This document shows positions 8,618 through 16,982 of a DNA stretch of 64,000 nucleotides, in pieces. Source of the DNA: Bacteroides propionicifaciens DSM 19291 = JCM 14649 (GTDB lineage Bacteria; Bacteroidota; Bacteroidia; Bacteroidales; Bacteroidaceae); assembly GCF_000375405.1 (NCBI RefSeq), contig NZ_AQWS01000013.1, forward strand, positions 1 to 64,000, given 5' to 3'. Every line of letters begins with the position of its first letter. The stretch's first letter is position 1. The notes beneath the pieces are model-generated. The model made no database searches, was not told where the DNA came from, and saw only the letters and a list, made by a program, of their open reading frames with translations. The translations under genes were made by a program, and so were the position numbers.

Positions 8618-9121
8618 ATGATAAAGATTAAAGAAGAAGATATTAAAGCAGCTACTCTAGAAGGTATGGATGCTTTTATAAAGGTTTTTACTGATGCATA
8701 TAGAGCTTCTGTTGCTGGCGATTTCTCGCTTGATAAAATGCAAGAGCTTAACGGTAGTCAGCACACACTTTTAGCTTATAGTTATTTTATTGAAGAAATC
8801 AACGAAGGTGGTTTCTGTCAGTTGATACAGAATGGTTATGGTCCATACATTTTCGATAACCCTTTTGCAAAAGCTATGCGCCTATGGGGATTGAAAGATT
8901 TTTCCAAATTAGTCTATAGCGCTAAAGTTATTTATGATGAGCATAAAGAGGATTTGACTAGAGAGCGTACAGATGATGAATTTATGGCTATGTATGAAAC
9001 TTATGAGGCTTTTGATAAAATTGAAGAAGAGTTTTTAGAAGACGAAGAATCAATTACTACTCGTATCGCTATTTATGTAGATGACCATTTAGATGAGTTT
9101 GCAGAAATAGTTAAAGAATAA
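8618..9121 (+). CDS. DMP19/DUF4375 family protein
   Basis: A 167-residue soluble, acidic protein. The central segment, with YSYFIEEINEGGFCQLIQNG followed by GPYIFDNP, is the signature of the DUF4375 (DMP19-like) family. The original DMP19 of Neisseria is described as a DNA mimic, but most relatives are uncharacterised, so a role as DNA mimic here is only a possibility. The C-terminus is rich in Glu and Asp. It has its own promoter and is followed on the same strand by three membrane or lipoprotein genes and smpB, with a 66-bp gap before the next gene. Confidence 0.8.
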   Translation: MIKIKEEDIKAATLEGMDAFIKVFTDAYRASVAGDFSLDKMQELNGSQHTLLAYSYFIEEINEGGFCQLIQNGYGPYIFDNPFAKAMRLWGLKDFSKLVYSAKVIYDEHKEDLTRERTDDEFMAMYETYEAFDKIEEEFLEDEESITTRIAIYVDDHLDEFAEIVKE

Positions 9122-9187
9122 GTGCAGTATTTAAACTATCTTCTCATTTAACCTTAAATATTTACATTAAATATATAAACTAATATT

Positions 9188-9922
9188 ATGAATAAAATTA
9201 ATACTCTCTTTGCGTTTGCTTTAGGTTTTTTAGTAATGCTTACTAGCTCTTGTCTGGATTCAAGTAGTGGTGGTAGCTCGTATGACGGTATTGAATATGT
9301 GCGTCTTGATCCAGGTTCTTATTTGAGGGCATATGCCGATTCAGGTACTGAATATAGTATAATGAATCCCGAGAAAATGCGTATCAAAACAATTGATGGA
9401 GATAATTATGAGTATGAGCGTGCTTTAATGTGGTTTAAGTATGTTGAAGCGGGTTCTACAAAAACGAATGGAGGACTTCCTGCCCGACGTACCGTGAATG
9501 TTGTTCAAGTTCAGCCTTTGGCAGTTAATGATTTGGAGTACGGTCCAGGTGATTTGAATATTGAAGAGGAAAATATTTACGTTCCATTTATTCGAGTAGA
9601 TAAGTCATGGGCGGATACTTATTATATTAATATTCCTTTCTCAACACCTTCCTCAAAAGAACTTTCTACTGAAGATATTACTCTTTTTGTTGAAGATAGT
9701 TCTGAGAATACATTAAATTTGCGATTAATAGACACTCGAGAAAAGAAAGACTTGCTGTTAGGTCAGGCGATAAATGGTTTTGTGAGTTTTAAACTTGATC
9801 AAGATTTGTTAAGTCAGAAAACAAACTTAGTTTTATCTGGCCTGATAACTGTAAATATTTCTGTAGAAGAACATCATGGAGGGTTAAGGAAACTTGAGCC
9901 TTTAGAAATAAAATTTAATTGA
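9188..9922 (+). CDS. NigD-like lipoprotein
   Basis: A 244-residue lipoprotein. The signal peptide ends in TSSC, with Cys at about residue 22, followed by a Ser/Gly-rich linker. The mature part contains segments typical of the NigD-like family common in Bacteroidales, for instance the region around YLRAYADSG and the later IRVDKSWADTYYINIPF. NigD was named from a bacteriocin-associated locus, but the biochemical role is unknown and no bacteriocin gene is visible here. Two beta-rich domains are likely. Confidence 0.7.
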   Translation: MNKINTLFAFALGFLVMLTSSCLDSSSGGSSYDGIEYVRLDPGSYLRAYADSGTEYSIMNPEKMRIKTIDGDNYEYERALMWFKYVEAGSTKTNGGLPARRTVNVVQVQPLAVNDLEYGPGDLNIEEENIYVPFIRVDKSWADTYYINIPFSTPSSKELSTEDITLFVEDSSENTLNLRLIDTREKKDLLLGQAINGFVSFKLDQDLLSQKTNLVLSGLITVNISVEEHHGGLRKLEPLEIKFN

Positions 9923-9926
9923 AAGA

Positions 9927-10499
9927 TTGAACTACAAACAATTATTTAATCGAATATCATTAATTATCTCTAAGCCTCAGGAGGCTTGGAGGCTAATTCA
10001 GACAGAGGATAAACAAAAGATGATGACTTCTTTTGTTTATCCTTTACTTGCTTTATCTGGTATTGCCGTGTTTCTTGGTCAACTCCTGGGTTCTGATGCT
10101 GAAAATGCTGCTGGGATATTTGCTGGTGCTTTAACGCAGGCTTGTATTGTACTAGTATCACTCTTTGGTGGTCTTTACCTTGCTTCTTTTGTTGCTGAGC
10201 AATTATTCTCACGTTTTTTAGATGTGCAAATTGACCGAAATACGAGCTTGAAGATTATTGGTTATGGATTCACATTAACTTTTTTACAAACAATATGTAT
10301 TGGGTTGCTTCCTGACTTTAGATTTATTGTGTATATTCTTCAGTTTTACGCCTTATATATATTGTGGGAAGCTATACCCATATTCTTAAAGGTAAAAGAA
10401 GAAGATCGCTTAAAGGCTACTGTCTTCTTGTTTAGTGGTGTGTTTTTATGCCCCTTTGTGATAGAGTTTATATTTGGTAAACTTATCTTGTTAGGATAA
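9927..10499 (+). CDS. Yip1-family integral membrane protein
   Basis: A 190-residue protein with about five hydrophobic segments. It begins MNYKQLFNRISLIISKPQEAW, a head typical of short Yip1-domain proteins in Bacteroidales. The role is not established; Yip1 domains in bacteria are general membrane proteins. The start codon is TTG at 9927: no in-frame ATG gives the conserved N-terminus, and the preceding NigD-like gene stops only 4 bp upstream. It is followed 7 bp later by smpB, so the two are probably co-transcribed. Confidence 0.75.
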   Translation: MNYKQLFNRISLIISKPQEAWRLIQTEDKQKMMTSFVYPLLALSGIAVFLGQLLGSDAENAAGIFAGALTQACIVLVSLFGGLYLASFVAEQLFSRFLDVQIDRNTSLKIIGYGFTLTFLQTICIGLLPDFRFIVYILQFYALYILWEAIPIFLKVKEEDRLKATVFLFSGVFLCPFVIEFIFGKLILLG

Positions 10500-10506
10500 A
10501 TAATTT

Positions 10507-10959
10507 ATGAAACAGAATCAAATTAATATAAAGAATCGTAGAGCTACATTTGACTACGAAGTTATTGAAACTTATACTGCTGGTATGGTTTTGACCGGTA
10601 CTGAGATTAAGTCAATTCGTCAGGGAAAGGCTAGCTTAGTTGATACCTTCTGTTACTTTATCAATGATGAATTGTGGGTTAAGAACATGCACATCACAGA
10701 GTATTTTTATGGTTCGTACAACAACCATCAGGTCAGACGTGATCGTAAGTTATTACTAACTAAGAAAGAGTTGGATAAACTTCGTCGTGGTACTCGTGAA
10801 ACAGGCAATACACTCGTTCCATTGCGACTGTTTTTGGATAATAGAGGTTTTGCTAAGCTTGTAATTGCTTTGGCACGTGGTAAAAAACAATACGATAAAC
10901 GTGAGTCTTTAAAAGAAAAGGATGCGCGTCGTGATATTGATCGCATGTTTAAGCAGTAA
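10507..10959 (+). CDS. smpB: SsrA-binding protein SmpB
   Basis: SmpB binds tmRNA and delivers it to stalled ribosomes for trans-translation. The 150-residue product has the typical N-terminus ([27 protein letters not shown]), the SFVD-like segment (here KASLVDTF), the [12 protein letters not shown] block and the basic C-terminal tail rich in Lys and Arg. No tmRNA gene was found beside it or elsewhere in the window. It converges with the mltF-like gene, with only 10 bp between the stops. Confidence 0.96.
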   Translation: MKQNQINIKNRRATFDYEVIETYTAGMVLTGTEIKSIRQGKASLVDTFCYFINDELWVKNMHITEYFYGSYNNHQVRRDRKLLLTKKELDKLRRGTRETGNTLVPLRLFLDNRGFAKLVIALARGKKQYDKRESLKEKDARRDIDRMFKQ

Positions 10960-10969
10960 AGAAGTAGAG

Positions 10970-12370
10970 TTATAGAGGTACTTTTTCTTTGTATATTTTG
11001 TAGCGGCCCATAATATCTCTAACAAAGTTATAGGTTTCTATTCCACGTAAGTATCCATATTTACAAACAGGATCTGCAAAATATTTCCGATTACTTTTTA
11101 GTAATAAATAAGCCTCTGTATTGTCGAACCAGATTGTCTTGTCTTTATTATACTTCTCGGCTAATGCCATGGCATCCAATATATGCCCCATTCCTGCATT
11201 GTAGGATGCCAATACAAACATTATTCTTTCCTGATCATCGGGTATTTCCTCCTTTAATGCTCGGTCTGTTATCCCTAAATACTTGACTGCTCCTTTGATA
11301 TTTTCATTGATATCAGTTTCCATGCCACGGGGTACGCCCATGGCTCTTGCCGTTCGAGGCATGAGTTGCATTAGTCCTACCGCTCCAGCCCATGAAACGA
11401 CATTTTTTTTAAAGTTCGATTCGGTATAAGCTAGCGATGCTAGTAGTCGCCAATCCCAGTTTATGGTCTTTGCGTATTTCTTGAAGTAGGCATCATAGGG
11501 CGATATCACCCCCTTTTCAATTGATTGTATGGGGGAGTGTATATAGTTGTTCTTGCTGATTTCAAAATACTTCTTGAGGCTCGCTGTGTAGTTAGGAGAC
11601 TGCGCATTGTTTTTATGCCACTCACTAATTGCTTTTTCGAGTAATACAGACTCTTTTCGAACAGCCCAATAGGACTTTTGATCAAAACTAATAGCTAAAT
11701 CTATATTTAGGCTCGGATAGTAGGTCTTGTTTAGTTTTGCAATGTAGTTGTTGGCAACAGTATATTCGATTTTACCCTCATCTACCTGTGTTATGATGTC
11801 CTCTAAGGTTATGGTATCACTATCAATAAGTGTGATATTAATGCCCCCCCCAAGCTCTTCATTCAGGTTTTTAAGTCTTTCATGATATTTGCCAGGTTGG
11901 ACGTGGACGGTTTTACCAATAAGCTCAGTCACATCTCGTAAGGGAGTTTCTCCTTTTTTGTTTTTTTGAATGATGACCTGGTGGGTAAGTGTTTCGGCTC
12001 CGCAATAACTAATACTATCTTTAAGCTCTTTGGTTACAGGCAGATTATAAGCAATAAGGTCAGCTTTACCACTAGCAAGTATCTCTAGCAACTCCGACTC
12101 TGTATTTGCTGTTAATACATTTAAGGATAGTCCCAATGAGTTAGCAAACTGCTGACTCAAATCGTATTGAATCCCCATGTTTTGCCCACGATACTTGAAA
12201 TAGTCCACAGAGCTATACATGGTTACTACAGTTAACTCTCCTTTTTCTAGGATTTGAGGCAAATCCTGTACTGCAACTGTCTCTTTTTCTTTACTTTTGG
12301 GTGGGCTATTTTTGCAAGAGATTAATCCCAAGCAAAATATAAAGGTCAGTGTTAAACAGTTTAAACGCAT
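10970..12370 (-). CDS. mltF: MltF-like membrane-bound lytic transglycosylase
   Basis: A 466-residue lipoprotein (signal peptide ending LISC, Cys about residue 19). The N-terminal half is a periplasmic substrate-binding fold of the SBP_bac_3 type. The C-terminal half is an SLT domain with the catalytic Glu in YTESNF, followed by GAVGLMQLMPRTA and later LASYNAGMGH. This two-domain layout is that of MltF, which cleaves peptidoglycan and is controlled by the regulatory first domain. It lies 13 bp downstream of udk on the same strand and is probably expressed with it. Confidence 0.9.
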   Translation of the reverse strand: MRLNCLTLTFIFCLGLISCKNSPPKSKEKETVAVQDLPQILEKGELTVVTMYSSVDYFKYRGQNMGIQYDLSQQFANSLGLSLNVLTANTESELLEILASGKADLIAYNLPVTKELKDSISYCGAETLTHQVIIQKNKKGETPLRDVTELIGKTVHVQPGKYHERLKNLNEELGGGINITLIDSDTITLEDIITQVDEGKIEYTVANNYIAKLNKTYYPSLNIDLAISFDQKSYWAVRKESVLLEKAISEWHKNNAQSPNYTASLKKYFEISKNNYIHSPIQSIEKGVISPYDAYFKKYAKTINWDWRLLASLAYTESNFKKNVVSWAGAVGLMQLMPRTARAMGVPRGMETDINENIKGAVKYLGITDRALKEEIPDDQERIMFVLASYNAGMGHILDAMALAEKYNKDKTIWFDNTEAYLLLKSNRKYFADPVCKYGYLRGIETYNFVRDIMGRYKIYKEKVPL

Positions 12371-12383
12371 ATTCTTGTGGGTT

Positions 12384-13004
12384 TTATTCTTCTGGCCAAG
12401 TAAGATGCTTTGTGATATACATGGTCAGAATATTTATAGCAACCTGATTACTTCCACCTTCAGGAACTATCAAGTCGGCAAATCGCTTACAGGGTTCGAT
12501 GAACTGCTGATGCATTGGCTTTAGCACTTGAGTATATCTATTCATAACGGCTTCTGCTGTTCTACCTCTTTCAATTACATCTCTCTGAATCACGCGAATT
12601 AGTCGTTCGTCAGGATCAGCATCTACAAAGACTTTGATGTCCATGATATCTCTCAACTTTTTGTTGGACAGTGCAAGGATACCCTCTACAATTACCACAT
12701 TACGTGGTTCTATGTGAATTGTTTCTTTAAGTCGGGTACAGGTCAAGTAAGAGTAGGTGGGTTGCTCTATGGCCTCTCCGTGCTTTAACATGGTGACATG
12801 TTTGGCCAAAAGGGGCCATTCGAAGGCATCGGGATGATCAAAGTTGATATTCTGCCTCTCTTCTACAGGCACATGGCTACTGTCTTTATAATAAGAGTCT
12901 AAAGGCAATAGTACGACTTCACCTGCTGGCAGGCTTTCTACTATTTTACGCACAACGGTGGTTTTACCTGATCCCGTTCCGCCTGCAATTCCGATTATTA
13001 ACAT
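12384..13004 (-). CDS. udk: Uridine kinase
   Basis: Phosphorylates uridine and cytidine in pyrimidine salvage. The 206-residue protein has the P-loop GIAGGTGSGKTT at the N-terminus, the substrate-binding segment YYKDSSHVP and the NFDHPDAFEW block of the udk/PRK family. Length is typical. It leads a two-gene unit with the mltF-like gene. Confidence 0.96.
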   Translation of the reverse strand: MLIIGIAGGTGSGKTTVVRKIVESLPAGEVVLLPLDSYYKDSSHVPVEERQNINFDHPDAFEWPLLAKHVTMLKHGEAIEQPTYSYLTCTRLKETIHIEPRNVVIVEGILALSNKKLRDIMDIKVFVDADPDERLIRVIQRDVIERGRTAEAVMNRYTQVLKPMHQQFIEPCKRFADLIVPEGGSNQVAINILTMYITKHLTWPEE

Positions 13005-13035
13005 TTGATAATTGTTGTTTTAGAAACAAATAAAG

Positions 13036-13043
13036 TACATTTG
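13036..13043 (+). promoter_or_regulatory. Promoter -7 element TACATTTG before the Dabb gene
   Basis: TACATTTG fits TAnnTTTG and is 59 nt upstream of the ATG at 13103. It may drive both the Dabb gene and the dsbD-like gene behind it. Confidence 0.5.
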
Positions 13044-13102
13044 TGTTTATTAGAGCAGTTTACGTGACAAATATACTTACATTAAATTAATATACCAACG
13101 TT

Positions 13103-13402
13103 ATGATTAAGCACATTGTATTGTTTAAGTTAAAGGAAGATCTACCTGCACAAGAGAAATTACAGGTAATGAATAGTTTCAAAAAAGCAATAGAATTACT
13201 TCCTGCTAAAATCCCTTTTATCAGAGCAATTGAGGTCGGATTAAACAGTAATCCCGCTGAATCTTGGGATATTGCACTTTACAGTGAGTTTGATACGCTT
13301 GATGATGTTAAGGCATATTCAGTTCATCCTGATCATGTTGAAGCTGCCAAAATCTTGGCCAATGTTAAGGAAAATAGGTCTTGCGTGGATTATGAGGTTT
13401 AA
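13103..13402 (+). CDS. Dabb family protein (stress-responsive A/B barrel domain)
   Basis: A 99-residue protein beginning MIKHIVLFKLKEDL, with the DALYSEFDTLDDVKAYSVHPDH-like C-terminal half typical of Dabb dimeric alpha/beta barrel proteins. The HPDH motif and the opening VLFKL are diagnostic. These proteins often have unknown substrates. It precedes the DsbD-like gene by 24 bp, so the two probably share a transcript. Confidence 0.85.
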   Translation: MIKHIVLFKLKEDLPAQEKLQVMNSFKKAIELLPAKIPFIRAIEVGLNSNPAESWDIALYSEFDTLDDVKAYSVHPDHVEAAKILANVKENRSCVDYEV

Positions 13403-13426
13403 TACAAATTATTAATATTTATAAGA

Positions 13427-15457
13427 ATGAGAAAGTTTATATCACTCATAGTTCTTTTTGTTTTTTCGGGACTAACGTATGTTGGGGCTCAAATTCATGA
13501 TCCTGTACATGTTAAATCCGAATTTAAAAAGATTTCAGAAACTAGTGGGGAGTTGATATTCAATACGGAAATTGATCCAGGCTGGCATGTTTATTCTACT
13601 AACTTGAATAATGCTGGACCGACAGAGGCGACTTTTGTTCTAGAAAAAGGAATAGGCGTTGAATTAGTTGGTGGCTTAGTTGCCGAAGGTCATGAAATAG
13701 AGCAGTTTGATAAAGCCTTCCAGAAGGTGCTCCGCTATTTTGAGAAGTCGGTAAAGTTTACTCAAAAAGTTAAACTAACAGATGCCAGCTATTTTATTGA
13801 AGGTTATCTTGAGTATGGTGCTTGCGACGATGAAGCTTGTTTGCCTCCAACTCAGGTTGACGTGAAATATACTAATATGGATCAGGCTGCCGTGGTAGCA
13901 GGTTCGACTAAGGGTAGTGGTGAAGCTCCAAAAGCTGATGTTCCTAGCTTTAGCTTCGGGACTCTTGGACAGGAATCTCCTGCTCAGAGTCCTGTTGCAA
14001 CCGATGTTGTAGGTGGTGATTCAGATTATTGGAAACCTGTTATTAGCGAGCTTAATGCTTATAGCGGGCAAGATTCTTCTCAAGACAGAACGATAATGTA
14101 TATCTTTATTTACGGGTTCTTAGGTGGTCTTTTGGCTCTACTTACACCTTGTGTATGGCCAATTATCCCGATGACTGTAAGTTTCTTCTTAAAGCGTAAT
14201 AAAGATAGAAAACGTGCACTTAAAGATGCAATTATTTATGGTATCTCAATCATTGTTATTTATCTGAGTTTAGGTTTAATCATTACGCTCCTCTTTGGTC
14301 CCAGTGCACTTAATGCCATGTCAACCAACGCGGTGTTTAATATAATATTCTTCCTGATGTTGGTGGTCTTTGCGGCCTCTTTCTTAGGAGCGTTTGAGAT
14401 TAAGTTGCCTGCCAAATGGAGTACGGCTGTTGATAGTAAAGCCGATAAGACTTCAGGTCTTCTGAGTATTTTCTTGATGGCTTTTACGCTGGCTTTAGTT
14501 TCATTCTCTTGTACTGGTCCTATTATTGGATTATTACTTGTAGAGGTAAGTACTACGGGAAGTGTATTTGGACCAGCTGTTGGTATGTTTGCTTTTGCTT
14601 TGGCATTGGCTCTTCCATTTACACTGTTCGCTCTATTCCCATCTTGGCTCAAAACAATGCCAAAATCGGGTGGTTGGATGAATGTGATTAAAGTGTCTCT
14701 AGGATTTTTAGAGTTAGCTTTGGCATTGAAGTTCTTATCTGTAGCCGATTTGGCTTACGGTTGGAGAATTCTTGATCGTGAGGTCTTTATCGCTATGTGG
14801 ATTGTTATCTTTGGTTTGTTTGGTCTCTATCTGCTAGGCAAACTTAAGTTTGAGCACGATGATGACAACAATAAAGTAGGGGTTACTCGATTTTTCTTAG
14901 CCTTAGTGCCTCTGTCTTTTGCTATCTATATGGTTCCAGGACTTTGGGGAGCACCGTTGAAGGCCATTAGTGCTTTTGCACCACCCATGTACACACAAGA
15001 TTTTAATCTATACGATGGTGCAGTAGAGGCTAAATTCGATGATTATGATCAAGGTATGGAGTATGCACGTCAGCAAAATAAACCTGTAATGCTTGACTTT
15101 ACTGGATACGGCTGTGTAAACTGTCGTAAGATGGAGTTGGCTGTTTGGACTGACCCCCAGGTGCGTCAACTCATCAATGAAGAGTATGTATTAATTACAC
15201 TTTATGTTGATAATAAACAGCCTTTACCTGAGCCTATTGAGGTTGAAGAAAATGGACGTACACGTAAATTACGTACCATTGGTGATAAATGGAGCTACCT
15301 GCAACGTGTGAAGTTTGGTTCTAACTCGCAACCTTTCTATGTCTTGATTGACAATAATGGTGTGCCATTGAACAGCTCCTATGCTTATAACGAAGATATT
15401 CCTGCCTACGTTAATTTCTTAGAAGTAGGTTTGAAAAACTATAAATTAGGGAAGTAG
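13427..15457 (+). CDS. dsbD: DsbD-like thiol:disulfide interchange protein
   Basis: Carries reducing power across the inner membrane to periplasmic thiols. The 676-residue protein has a signal peptide and an N-terminal periplasmic domain with the Cys pair in GACDDEACLPP near residue 145. Then comes a membrane domain of about eight segments of the CcdA/DsbD type, with Cys in LTPCVWPIIP and SFSCTGPIIG, and a C-terminal thioredoxin domain with CVNC near residue 565. All three redox Cys pairs needed for the electron relay are present. Regulation is not visible; the gene follows Dabb closely and ends at a bidirectional terminator. Confidence 0.92.
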   Translation: MRKFISLIVLFVFSGLTYVGAQIHDPVHVKSEFKKISETSGELIFNTEIDPGWHVYSTNLNNAGPTEATFVLEKGIGVELVGGLVAEGHEIEQFDKAFQKVLRYFEKSVKFTQKVKLTDASYFIEGYLEYGACDDEACLPPTQVDVKYTNMDQAAVVAGSTKGSGEAPKADVPSFSFGTLGQESPAQSPVATDVVGGDSDYWKPVISELNAYSGQDSSQDRTIMYIFIYGFLGGLLALLTPCVWPIIPMTVSFFLKRNKDRKRALKDAIIYGISIIVIYLSLGLIITLLFGPSALNAMSTNAVFNIIFFLMLVVFAASFLGAFEIKLPAKWSTAVDSKADKTSGLLSIFLMAFTLALVSFSCTGPIIGLLLVEVSTTGSVFGPAVGMFAFALALALPFTLFALFPSWLKTMPKSGGWMNVIKVSLGFLELALALKFLSVADLAYGWRILDREVFIAMWIVIFGLFGLYLLGKLKFEHDDDNNKVGVTRFFLALVPLSFAIYMVPGLWGAPLKAISAFAPPMYTQDFNLYDGAVEAKFDDYDQGMEYARQQNKPVMLDFTGYGCVNCRKMELAVWTDPQVRQLINEEYVLITLYVDNKQPLPEPIEVEENGRTRKLRTIGDKWSYLQRVKFGSNSQPFYVLIDNNGVPLNSSYAYNEDIPAYVNFLEVGLKNYKLGK

Positions 15458-15486
15458 ATAAGATTTATCGATACCTAATAATATAA

Positions 15487-15522
15487 ATAACCCCAGAAGT
15501 AAATTTACTCCTGGGGTTATTT
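15487..15522. terminator. Bidirectional terminator between dsbD-like and rubrerythrin genes
   Basis: AATAACCCCAG pairs with CTGGGGTTATT, and A/T tracts flank both sides. It lies between two convergent genes and can end both transcripts. Confidence 0.8.
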
Positions 15523-15570
15523 TCTTTAAACACTTTAAGCTGAAGTTTCTTTTTTTAGCCTAGACTATTC

Positions 15571-16128
15571 TTATTTGTCTTGACCAAAGAAACGGTTGTA
15601 TAAACCTTCGAAAGCTTTACCATGACGAGCTTCATCTTTACACATTTCATGAACTGTGTCGTGGATAGCGTCTAGGTTTAATTGTTTTGCACGAGTTGCA
15701 ATTCTTTTCTTGTCTTCGCAAGCACCTTGCTCTGCATCCATGCGTTTTTTAAGGTTGGTTTTTGTATCCCAAACCACTTCGCCAAGAAGTTCTGCAAATT
15801 TAGCAGCATGTTCTGCTTCTTCAAAAGCGATACGTTTGTATGCTTCAGCAATCTCTGGATAACCTTCACGGTCAGCTTGTCTGCTCATAGCAAGGTACAT
15901 ACCTACCTCTGTACATTCGCCCATGAAGTTCATTTGTAGATCTTTGATCATTTCGTCGTCACAACCTTTTGCAACACCAATAACGTGTTCGTCAGCAAAA
16001 GTTAATGCGCCTTCTTGTTCTACTACTTCTACAAATTTGTTAGCAGGAGCTTTACATAATGGACATTTTTCTGGAGCAGTTTCTCCTTCGTGTACGTAAC
16101 CACATACGATGCATCTAAATTTTTTCAT
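15571..16128 (-). CDS. Reverse rubrerythrin (NADH peroxidase type)
   Basis: A 185-residue non-haem di-iron protein that reduces hydrogen peroxide in anaerobes. The rubredoxin-like iron site comes first (CIVCGYVH then CPLCKAPA, residues 5-25). The ferritin-like four-helix domain with repeated Glu and His (for example [12 protein letters not shown] and [12 protein letters not shown]) follows, the order that defines reverse rubrerythrin. It lies 37 bp downstream of a PerR-like regulator gene on the same strand, which supports peroxide defence. Confidence 0.9.
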   Translation of the reverse strand: MKKFRCIVCGYVHEGETAPEKCPLCKAPANKFVEVVEQEGALTFADEHVIGVAKGCDDEMIKDLQMNFMGECTEVGMYLAMSRQADREGYPEIAEAYKRIAFEEAEHAAKFAELLGEVVWDTKTNLKKRMDAEQGACEDKKRIATRAKQLNLDAIHDTVHEMCKDEARHGKAFEGLYNRFFGQDK

Positions 16129-16165
16129 TTTGTCGGATTATTTAAATTAGTATTATTAAGTAAGG

Positions 16166-16576
16166 TCATTCTTCAGACCTTAAACATTCTTGGCAAACTC
16201 CCTTATAGTAGAGGTGGACTTCAGTAACCAAATGATTACTTTGATCTAATCCTTTGAGCTGTTCGGGTTTCATGAGGTTAAAGTCCTCAATTTTATTGCA
16301 TTTCTTACAAAAGAAATGTGCGTGAGGTGATGTGTCTATATCAAAACAAGTGTTCTTGTCGTCTATGGTCAACATCTTAATCGCATCATGTTCTTCAAAT
16401 AACTTGAGTGTATTATATACTGTTGTTTTCGAAAGAGTTGGAATCTTAGGAAATAGAGCAGTATAAATTTCATCAACAGCTGGGTGCGTATAATTTTCAA
16501 GGAGATAATCCATAATTGCTATTCGCTGCATGGAGGGCTTGATATTATGCACTTGTAACCTTTCTAACGCTTTCAT
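16166..16576 (-). CDS. perR: Fur-family transcriptional regulator, probably PerR
   Basis: A 136-residue Fur-family repressor. It has the winged-helix segment (residues 5-80, with RIAIMDYLLENYTHP and LSKTTVYNTLKLF), the His-rich metal region HAHFFC, and two structural zinc Cys pairs, CKKC and CQEC. PerR function is inferred from the adjacent rubrerythrin gene and from a PerR-box palindrome in its own promoter. It leads the perR-rubrerythrin operon. Fur or Zur cannot be excluded from the protein alone. Confidence 0.88.
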   Translation of the reverse strand: MKALERLQVHNIKPSMQRIAIMDYLLENYTHPAVDEIYTALFPKIPTLSKTTVYNTLKLFEEHDAIKMLTIDDKNTCFDIDTSPHAHFFCKKCNKIEDFNLMKPEQLKGLDQSNHLVTEVHLYYKGVCQECLRSEE

Positions 16577-16594
16577 ACTCTATTGATTTTGGAA

Positions 16595-16609
16595 TTATAA
16601 TAATTACAA
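16595..16609. promoter_or_regulatory. PerR box (7-1-7 palindrome)
   Basis: TTATAATAATTACAA is a 7-1-7 inverted repeat with one mismatch to the known PerR consensus TTATAATNATTATAA. It lies 19 nt upstream of the perR ATG and just downstream of the predicted transcription start, where a bound repressor would block transcription. Confidence 0.7.
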
Positions 16610-16623
16610 CTTTATTATCATTG

Positions 16624-16655
16624 CAAATATAGTGGTCTAATAAATCGTAGCCAAA
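16624..16655 (-). promoter_or_regulatory. perR-rubrerythrin promoter (-33 TTTG, -7 TATATTTG)
   Basis: On the minus strand, TTTG (16655-16652) is followed after 20 nt by TATATTTG (16631-16624), a near-perfect Bacteroidota promoter. The PerR box starts 14 nt downstream. Confidence 0.75.
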
Positions 16656-16772
16656 CCTTTTGAGAGTATTTGTCGATCACACACGAAATATGGATTTAGT
16701 CTAAATTAAGATTAGCTATTGATCCTAGAGTTACTTTCTTGTCAATCAGGGATTGACTTCAGTTTATGCCTA

Positions 16773-16835
16773 AAAAAGGAACTAGTCGTTTAGGGCGTGC
16801 GAGTAAGTCAGTCGCTTGTTCCCACTAGGTTATTT
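16773..16835. repeat. Dispersed intergenic repeat, copy 1 (upstream of nadE)
   Basis: A segment of about 63 bp with GGAACTAGTCGTTT, then GTGCGAGTAAGT, then CACTAGGTTATTTT. Degenerate copies with the same order of blocks (CTAG-containing left arm, TG[C/T]GAGTAA core, CTAG-containing right arm) occur at 35399-35470 and, inverted, at 54084-54150. Just upstream, at 16741-16757, is the perfect inverted repeat GTCAATC-AGG-GATTGAC. No gene is seen in the gap from 16656 to 16922. Confidence 0.45.
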
Positions 16836-16922
16836 TAGCTAAGGGAGGTTGTTGAAGTAAAAAACTAGGAATTAGGGATACAATAAAGAGTTACGATTAA
16901 CCTTCTAGCCTAAAGATTTGCT

Positions 16923-16930
16923 TATTTTTG
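16923..16930 (+). promoter_or_regulatory. nadE promoter -7 element TATTTTTG
   Basis: TATTTTTG fits TAnnTTTG and lies 52 nt before the nadE ATG. The -33 element is not clear. Confidence 0.5.
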
Positions 16931-16982
16931 TAGATGTGATTGCATAAACAGCTATCTTATTCAACAATTAAAAAGATCGATT

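Noticed and set aside
9188-9922. A bacteriocin locus suggested by the NigD-like gene
   Set aside because: No precursor peptide, transporter or maturation gene is nearby; NigD-like lipoproteins are common without such a locus.
10507-10959. A tmRNA gene expected near smpB
   Set aside because: No tmRNA ends or tag reading frame were found near smpB; the structured RNA behind rplT lacks tmRNA signatures.
15656-15939. Open frames opposite and out of frame in the rubrerythrin gene
   Set aside because: The reverse rubrerythrin reading has all its metal motifs; the others are shadows.
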